This document shows, piece by piece, positions 6,361 through 10,848 of a stretch of DNA of 10,848 bases (within the stretch, counting starts at the first letter, position 1; the number at the start of each line of letters is the position of its first letter). The position numbers were made by a program, and so were the translations under genes. Source of the DNA: Acidimicrobiales bacterium. GTDB taxonomy: Bacteria; Actinomycetota; Acidimicrobiia; Acidimicrobiales; Acidimicrobilacustridaceae. Where the stretch lies: the NCBI GenBank assembly GCA_023264135.1, contig JALQSZ010000034.1, forward strand, positions 1-10,848, in the 5' to 3' direction. The notes below the pieces were generated by a model. The model had not been told where the DNA came from. It saw nothing but the letters and a program-made list of their open reading frames with translations, and did not search any database.

Positions 6361-7004
6361 GACAAGCACTCCATAATCGCGTCGACAATCTGATCGACGG
6401 ACAGGTCGCTGGTATCGATCACGACGGCATCATCAGCAGTGCGCAGCGGATCATGAGTGCGATTTTGATCGAGGGCGTCACGACGGGCGAGGTCGGTTGC
6501 GACTGTTTCGTAGGAAAGATCGGAGACTTCCTTTGAACGTCGTGCCGCACGAACCTCGGGGCTTGCGTCGAGATAAACCTTGAGTCTCGCATCGGGAAAC
6601 ACCACGGTTCCGATGTCGCGACCTTCCATCACTCCCCCGCCCCGTTTCGCAACCCACTGCCGCTGGCGAGCTCGCATTTCTGTGCGCACCTCGGGGTTCG
6701 CAGCGACGATGCTGACGGCCCGAGTTACTTCAGGCCCTCGGATCTCGATTGTTGCATCGACGTCATCAACCTTCACCGTTCCGTTTGGAGAAATCTCGAG
6801 ATCGATGTTTCGAGCAAGGTTGGCGACGACTTCAGCGTCTTCGGGATCGACGCCTCCTCGCAACGCGGCAAATGCAACTGACCGATACATCGCTCCAGTG
6901 TCGAGGTAGTCAAGACCAAGACGAATGGCGACGGCCTTTGCCACCGTCGACTTTCCTGAACCGGCAGGACCGTCGATGGCAATCACTACGGGCTGTTCGG
7001 TCAT
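6357..7004 (-). CDS. cmk: Cytidylate kinase
   Basis: This enzyme phosphorylates CMP and dCMP with ATP in the cytosol, recycling CMP from lipid and RNA turnover. The product has 215 residues, a normal length. It shows the P-loop GPAGSGKS (12-19), DTGAMYR (35-41), the CMP-binding block EGRDIGTVVFPDA (127-139), and an Arg-rich lid near RAARR (152-156) and ARRDALDQNR (173-182). The ATG at 7004 overlaps the aroA stop as ATGA, with GGAGG six bases upstream. An aroA-cmk pairing is common in bacteria. Confidence 0.98.
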   Translation of the reverse strand: MTEQPVVIAIDGPAGSGKSTVAKAVAIRLGLDYLDTGAMYRSVAFAALRGGVDPEDAEVVANLARNIDLEISPNGTVKVDDVDATIEIRGPEVTRAVSIVAANPEVRTEMRARQRQWVAKRGGGVMEGRDIGTVVFPDARLKVYLDASPEVRAARRSKEVSDLSYETVATDLARRDALDQNRTHDPLRTADDAVVIDTSDLSVDQIVDAIMECLS

Positions 7005-8296
7005 TTCGGGCCTCCAGGACGGAGCTTTTCCATCTCGTCGAAGTATGTCGGAAAGGTTTTACGAACGCATTGTGGGTCAGCGATGGTGACTCCGGGGCGG
7101 GCGTAACCGATCAGCGCCATGCTCATCGCCATGCGGTGATCGTCATAGGTCTCGAGAGTCGCTGTCGAAGTCTCACCCGGCACGATGGTGAACCCGTCGT
7201 CGTTCTCTGTTGCGTCGATGCCGAGACGGCGCAGTTCTGCAACAACTGCGCCGATGCGATCTGTCTCTTTCCGGCGAATGAATCCGATACCCGTCACGGT
7301 GGAGGGGCTGTCGGCGAACACGGAAACCGCTGCCATTGTTTGTGCGGTGTCGGAGATCTGACTGAAATCGACAGTCACTCCGTGAAGTGCTGCTCCGGTC
7401 ACAGTTATTGAATTCACATCAATTTGAACATGCGCGCCCATCGCCGCGAGCACATCGACAAAGTGAACGTCGCCCTGCAATGAAGATGAACCGAGACCGT
7501 CGATTCGAACCGTGCCGCCACATATCGCTGCAGCCGCAAAGAAATACGACGCTGCCGACGCGTCGGGCTCGACGTGGTAGTCGTCCGAAACGTAACCAGA
7601 CGAGTGGACGACAAACGTCCGATTGTCTGGCGTCTCGACAGAAGCCCCGAATGAACGCATCACTGCAACTGTCATGTCGAGATACGGACGCGAAACAACG
7701 TCACCCACGAGCTCCAATCTGAGCCCGTCGGGCATGTATGGAGCGGCCAGCAACAGGCCTGACGTGAACTGACTCGAGACCGATCCATCGATCTCGATCT
7801 GAGGCATCTGATCGGCTTTCTGCACTGGACCAGTGAATGCTGCCGGCAAACAATCAACAGAGCCTTCGAACGCGATCGTGACACCCAAAGTTCGGAGAGC
7901 TTCCAGCGCATCACCCATTGGTCGTCGACGCATTGCCTCGTCAGCGTCGAGGGTCAATGGTCTGTCGCCTAGAGCGAGCACAGCAGCGAGGAATCTCGCT
8001 GTCGTTCCCGATTGGCGAGCAAAAAACGGCGACGACGCACGGTCAAGGTCTCCGTCGACACCGGTGATCGTTACGGTCGTGTGATCGGCTCCGACCTCAA
8101 CACTTGCCCCAAGCGAACGGATGCAGTCGAGCATCGCTTCGGTGTCGTCGGCCATGAGCACACCGGTGAGAACGCTCGTGCCCCGAGCGAGTGCCGCTGC
8201 AAGGAGCGCACGATTCGTGATGCTCTTCGAACCTGGCGGAACAACAGTCGCGCTGATCGGACCACCAAACGGAATGATCTCCAGCACCTCGGCCAT
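7001..8296 (-). CDS. aroA: 3-phosphoshikimate 1-carboxyvinyltransferase (EPSP synthase)
   Basis: This is the sixth step of the shikimate pathway: it transfers enolpyruvyl from PEP to shikimate-3-phosphate. The product has 431 residues. Visible active-site features are PGSKS (21-25, Lys24), Arg29, SGTTAR (96-101, PEP site), MRRRPM (122-127), SSQF (174-177), DASAASYF (245-252), a catalytic Asp at 316, RRKETDR (341-347, with Glu344), HRMAM (387-391) and RKTF (412-415, with Lys413). The PEP-site block has Gln95 where the Escherichia coli enzyme has Asn, as seen in other actinobacterial sequences. The ATG at 8296 shares one base with the tyrA stop (TGATG). An in-frame TTG at 8299 is a weaker choice. 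There is no strong Shine-Dalgarno, so coupling to tyrA is likely. Confidence 0.98.
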   Translation of the reverse strand: MAEVLEIIPFGGPISATVVPPGSKSITNRALLAAALARGTSVLTGVLMADDTEAMLDCIRSLGASVEVGADHTTVTITGVDGDLDRASSPFFARQSGTTARFLAAVLALGDRPLTLDADEAMRRRPMGDALEALRTLGVTIAFEGSVDCLPAAFTGPVQKADQMPQIEIDGSVSSQFTSGLLLAAPYMPDGLRLELVGDVVSRPYLDMTVAVMRSFGASVETPDNRTFVVHSSGYVSDDYHVEPDASAASYFFAAAAICGGTVRIDGLGSSSLQGDVHFVDVLAAMGAHVQIDVNSITVTGAALHGVTVDFSQISDTAQTMAAVSVFADSPSTVTGIGFIRRKETDRIGAVVAELRRLGIDATENDDGFTIVPGETSTATLETYDDHRMAMSMALIGYARPGVTIADPQCVRKTFPTYFDEMEKLRPGGPK

Positions 8297-9393
8297 CAAC
8301 GCTCGTCGACCCCGTCGAGAGAACGCAACACTGCTTTGTAGCCGCGGGATGTCAGACCATCTCGCAGTCGTTCGCCATTCGAGGCTTCGACAAGCAGGAT
8401 GACCACGCCTTCATCACCTTCAACGGAGTGGGCGATTTCGATGTCGGCAATGCTGACATCGAGTTCGGTCGCGATCATGGTGATGCCAGCGAGTGCACCC
8501 TTCTGATCGGCAACGGGGATCCGAAGTTCGGCAAGGTCTTCTGCGCGAGCGAAGCGTGCGGGCAAAGCAAGACGCGCACTTCGCGCACGCTCGAGAACTT
8601 CAACGAGTGCGTCGCGATCCCCGTCGGCGACAATCGACCGAACGGTCGAGAGCGTTTCAACGAGCCGATCAAGTTCCTCGACAATCGCTCTGCGGTTTTC
8701 GTTGCAGATATCGGGCCAAATACCAGGATGACTCGCCGCAATCCTCGTCATGTCACGAAAGCCGCCAGCGGCCAATCGCATCAGCGCCCGATGCTCGCTG
8801 GAACGTTCGTCGGCCAAACCCATGAGACTGGCCGCAGTCAGATGCGGGACATGCGAGACAATCGCCACCATTGAGTCGTGTTGAGCTGGCGGCAACGACA
8901 CCAACTCGGCGCCGAAACTCGAAACGACCGATCGAACCGCTGCAAGCGAGTCGTCGTCGGTGGACTCAAGCGGTGTCAGAACCCAGGTTCGACCTTCGAA
9001 CAAATCGGGACGAGAACCGTCGACACCCTCTTGTTCGGATCCCGCCATCGGATGTCCGCCAATAAAGCGCGGATTTTCCATCAGTGGCAGCAGCGGGGTT
9101 TTCACGCTTCCGACATCGGTGACAAGACCGTCGGTATCGCGTAACGCTTCGCTCACCGCCTCTGCGATTGCTCCAACGGGAGTCGCCACAAACGTGAGTG
9201 AGATGTCGTCAAGAAAACCCGCTGGAGCAACCGCATCAATTGCGCCGAATTCGATTGCCCGTTCGAGGCAGGACGACGAACGATCTCGACCCAAAACTCG
9301 CCAACCTGATTCGCGTAATCGTTGCCCTACAGAACCGCCGATGAGACCGACGCCGACAATGAGAGCGGTGCGTCCTTCAGTTTCAGGAGCCAC
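8296..9393 (-). CDS. tyrA: Prephenate dehydrogenase with C-terminal ACT domain
   Basis: This enzyme oxidatively decarboxylates prephenate to 4-hydroxyphenylpyruvate with NAD(P)+, committing chorismate to tyrosine; an arogenate-specific variant cannot be excluded. The product has 365 residues. It shows a Rossmann motif GVGLIGGSVG (14-23), DVGSVK (93-98), GGHPMAGSEQEG (112-123), SHVPH (180-184) and GFRDMTR (211-217). An ACT domain follows at about 287-355, which suggests feedback control by an amino acid. I chose the GTG at 9393 because GGAG sits 8 bases upstream. A GTG at 9402, overlapping the aroH stop as GTGA, would add three residues. The gene sits directly after the chorismate mutase that makes its substrate. 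Confidence 0.96.
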   Translation of the reverse strand: MAPETEGRTALIVGVGLIGGSVGQRLRESGWRVLGRDRSSSCLERAIEFGAIDAVAPAGFLDDISLTFVATPVGAIAEAVSEALRDTDGLVTDVGSVKTPLLPLMENPRFIGGHPMAGSEQEGVDGSRPDLFEGRTWVLTPLESTDDDSLAAVRSVVSSFGAELVSLPPAQHDSMVAIVSHVPHLTAASLMGLADERSSEHRALMRLAAGGFRDMTRIAASHPGIWPDICNENRRAIVEELDRLVETLSTVRSIVADGDRDALVEVLERARSARLALPARFARAEDLAELRIPVADQKGALAGITMIATELDVSIADIEIAHSVEGDEGVVILLVEASNGERLRDGLTSRGYKAVLRSLDGVDER

Positions 9394-9398
9394 GTTGA

Positions 9399-9767
9399 TC
9401 ACTCCGGCAAATCGTCGCGTAAGCCGCTCGCACCTTCGAGGTACACGTGACGAAGTTCCGAACGCGAGCGAGTTGTCGTGAGGTGCAGGAGAACTCGAAT
9501 ACAGCGCGGCGTCGCATCGGTGATGTCGAGTTCTCGAGCGCAGATCAAAGGGATATCGCCGAATCCAATATCGCGAGCTGCAGATGCGGGGAACATCGAA
9601 TGAATATCGTCAGTGGCGGTAAAGAGCACACTGATGATGTCGTCGTGTTCAACGCCATTGCGTTCGAGCATCTGTTGCAACAGATCGATCGTGCGCGCAC
9701 GAACCTCGTCGGCGGTATCGATGTCGATAGTGGTGGCGCCTCGAAGGGCTCGAACAGCAAGAGTCAC
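9399..9767 (-). CDS. aroH: Chorismate mutase, AroH type
   Basis: This is a monofunctional, trimeric-type (Bacillus subtilis-like) chorismate mutase that rearranges chorismate to prephenate. The product has 122 residues, the usual size. It matches the B. subtilis enzyme along its length: RGATT (9-13, where Arg9 equals Arg7 there), FTATDDIHSMFPA (49-61), CAREL (76-80, with Cys76 and Glu79), CIRV (89-92, with Arg91) and RHVYLE (106-111, with Tyr109). The catalytic Arg, Glu and Tyr are therefore all present. The start is GTG at 9767 with AGGA 7 bases upstream, 23 bases after the rluB stop. With tyrA and aroA it forms a compact block from EPSP synthesis to the tyrosine branch; the intervening aroC is not in the window. 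Confidence 0.97.
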   Translation of the reverse strand: MTLAVRALRGATTIDIDTADEVRARTIDLLQQMLERNGVEHDDIISVLFTATDDIHSMFPASAARDIGFGDIPLICARELDITDATPRCIRVLLHLTTTRSRSELRHVYLEGASGLRDDLPE

Positions 9768-9790
9768 GTTGAGATCCTAGAACGGTGAGA

Positions 9791-10540
9791 TCAGCGAACC
9801 GGCGGCGTTTTGTCTGACCGAGAAACGGCAGCGCGTTCAAGCGAACGCAATTCATCGCCGGTGAGTGGCCGCCACTGACCCGGCTTCAGCTTTCGGTCGG
9901 CTAGCGGGCCGATTCTCGTACGAATCAGTCTCTTCACCGGATGATCAATGGCCTCGCACATTCGTCGAATTTGTCGATTCCGGCCTTCGTGAATGGTCAG
10001 ACGAAGCACGCCTGGACCGAGCAACGCTGCCTTCGCTGGAGCAGTAATGCCGTCGTCGAGCATGACTCCCTCGCGCAGCAGTCGAAGTTCGCCTCGCGTC
10101 GGCTCACCATCAACGTGCGCGATGTATTCCTTCTCGACTCCAAACGACGGGTGTGTGAGTCGGTGAGCGAGATCGCCGTCATTCGTGAGCAGCAACAGTC
10201 CTTCGGTCTCCATATCGAGACGACCGACAGGAAAAACTCGAGGTTCAGTAGGAACGAGCTCGAGAACGGTGGGACGACCTTGCGGATCGTCGGCCGTCGT
10301 CACGACACCGGCAGGCTTGTTCAGGAGCAGATGCACCAACCCAGGACGCACGCCGATGATGACTCCATTCACGGCAACCTCGTCGTGTTCAGCGTCGACT
10401 CGTCGTCCTAATTCAGCGACTTCGCCGTTCACTGTCACACAACCATCGGCGATGAGGTCTTCACACACTCGGCGGCTGCCGATTCCGATGCGAGCGAGCA
10501 CCTTTTGCAGACGCTCCCCCGTTCGCTCTTCCTCGGTCAC
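9791..10540 (-). CDS. rluB: rRNA pseudouridine synthase, RluB/RsuA family
   Basis: This is a pseudouridine synthase of the RsuA/RluB/E/F group. RluB modifies U2605 of 23S rRNA in Escherichia coli; the position here is inferred by homology and by the scpB neighbourhood. The product has 249 residues. An S4 RNA-binding domain spans about 9-56, followed by LLLNKPAG (71-78), the catalytic block GRLDMETEGLLLLT (106-119, with Asp109) and EGRNRQIRRM (185-194). The GTG start at 10540 overlaps the scpB stop as GTGA, and I see no clear Shine-Dalgarno. The scpA-scpB-rluB order is widely conserved in Gram-positive bacteria. Confidence 0.95.
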   Translation of the reverse strand: MTEEERTGERLQKVLARIGIGSRRVCEDLIADGCVTVNGEVAELGRRVDAEHDEVAVNGVIIGVRPGLVHLLLNKPAGVVTTADDPQGRPTVLELVPTEPRVFPVGRLDMETEGLLLLTNDGDLAHRLTHPSFGVEKEYIAHVDGEPTRGELRLLREGVMLDDGITAPAKAALLGPGVLRLTIHEGRNRQIRRMCEAIDHPVKRLIRTRIGPLADRKLKPGQWRPLTGDELRSLERAAVSRSDKTPPVR

Positions 10541-10848
10541 ACCGAGCCGTCCCCGTCGAGCAGATCGCCCAACGAAGGTCGCATTGCAACATCGGCAGCA
10601 TCGCCAGTGGAGTCGGTTTCAACGAGGTCTTCAGCAGCCGATTCAACGCGCAGACCCATTTCGAGGGCTTCGACAACGTCGGCGCCAGGAACGAAATCGG
10701 CAATCGAAGGAAGTTGCGAGAGCGAATCGAGGCCCATCTTCATGAGGAACTCTGGAGTAGTACCGAACATGACGGCTTGACCCGGACCGGGATCGCGGGC
10801 GACCTCGCCGATGTAGCCGCGCTGTTCGAGTGTGCGCACAACGCTGTC
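10537..10848 (-). CDS. scpB: Segregation and condensation protein B (3' end, C-terminal 103 residues)
   Basis: ScpB is the winged-helix partner of ScpA in the SMC condensin complex that organises and segregates the chromosome. Only the C-terminal part is in the window, open to the right edge. The visible residues include VVRTLEQRGYIGE and VMFGTTPEFLMKMGL, the second winged-helix block of ScpB, then an acidic tail of about 50 residues rich in Asp and Glu. The tail is longer than in many ScpB proteins and is poorly conserved in general. The frame shows no internal start that would make it a separate gene. Confidence 0.93.
   Translation of the reverse strand, partial: DSVVRTLEQRGYIGEVARDPGPGQAVMFGTTPEFLMKMGLDSLSQLPSIADFVPGADVVEALEMGLRVESAAEDLVETDSTGDAADVAMRPSLGDLLDGDGSV

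Noticed and set aside
6749..7411. Plus-strand open frame of 220 codons over cmk and aroA
   Set aside because: It is antisense to two certain genes and has no domain or start signal.

Overview
The window reads as ordinary core chromosome of a high-GC Gram-positive bacterium (phylum Actinomycetota). The gene order scpB-rluB-aroH-tyrA-aroA-cmk-plsC, next to ispH, a DUF512 gene and der, together with the protein sequences, suggests the class Acidimicrobiia (Ilumatobacter-like). That lineage call is inference from gene content. I see no RNA gene, insertion sequence, prophage, CRISPR array or long repeat, and coding density is close to complete.

There are three transcription blocks. Block 1 is on the minus strand, read right to left from the right edge to 5635. 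It runs scpB (3' end only), rluB, aroH, tyrA, aroA, cmk and plsC. The genes overlap by 1-4 bases or sit 5-23 bases apart, so it is very probably one operon. It joins chromosome segregation and rRNA modification to the last steps of chorismate and prephenate metabolism, CMP recycling and phosphatidic acid synthesis.

Block 2 is on the plus strand, 3538-5633: ispH (last step of the MEP isoprenoid pathway), a small four-helix CopD-like membrane protein, and an HD-domain protein with the metal ligands of the PhnZ/inositol-oxygenase type. It runs head-on into block 1; the two stop codons are separated by one base.

Block 3 is on the minus strand, 3502 to the left edge: a PDZ/radical-SAM-like DUF512 protein, the ribosome-assembly GTPase Der, a 66-residue zinc-ribbon plus transmembrane protein, and the N-terminal 208 residues of a type I Baeyer-Villiger-type flavin monooxygenase. 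Three of these four genes are joined by 4-base ATGA overlaps or a 4-base gap.

Blocks 2 and 3 diverge from a 35-base gap (3503-3537). Each side has the same hexamer, TAGCCT, exactly 8 bases before its ATG, and neither ATG has a Shine-Dalgarno sequence. This looks like two back-to-back, near-leaderless promoters and is the most distinctive regulatory structure here. No evident new defence or mobile system is present. The points worth following are this promoter pair, the uncharacterised zinc-ribbon membrane protein coupled to der and a monooxygenase, and the atypical HD protein.
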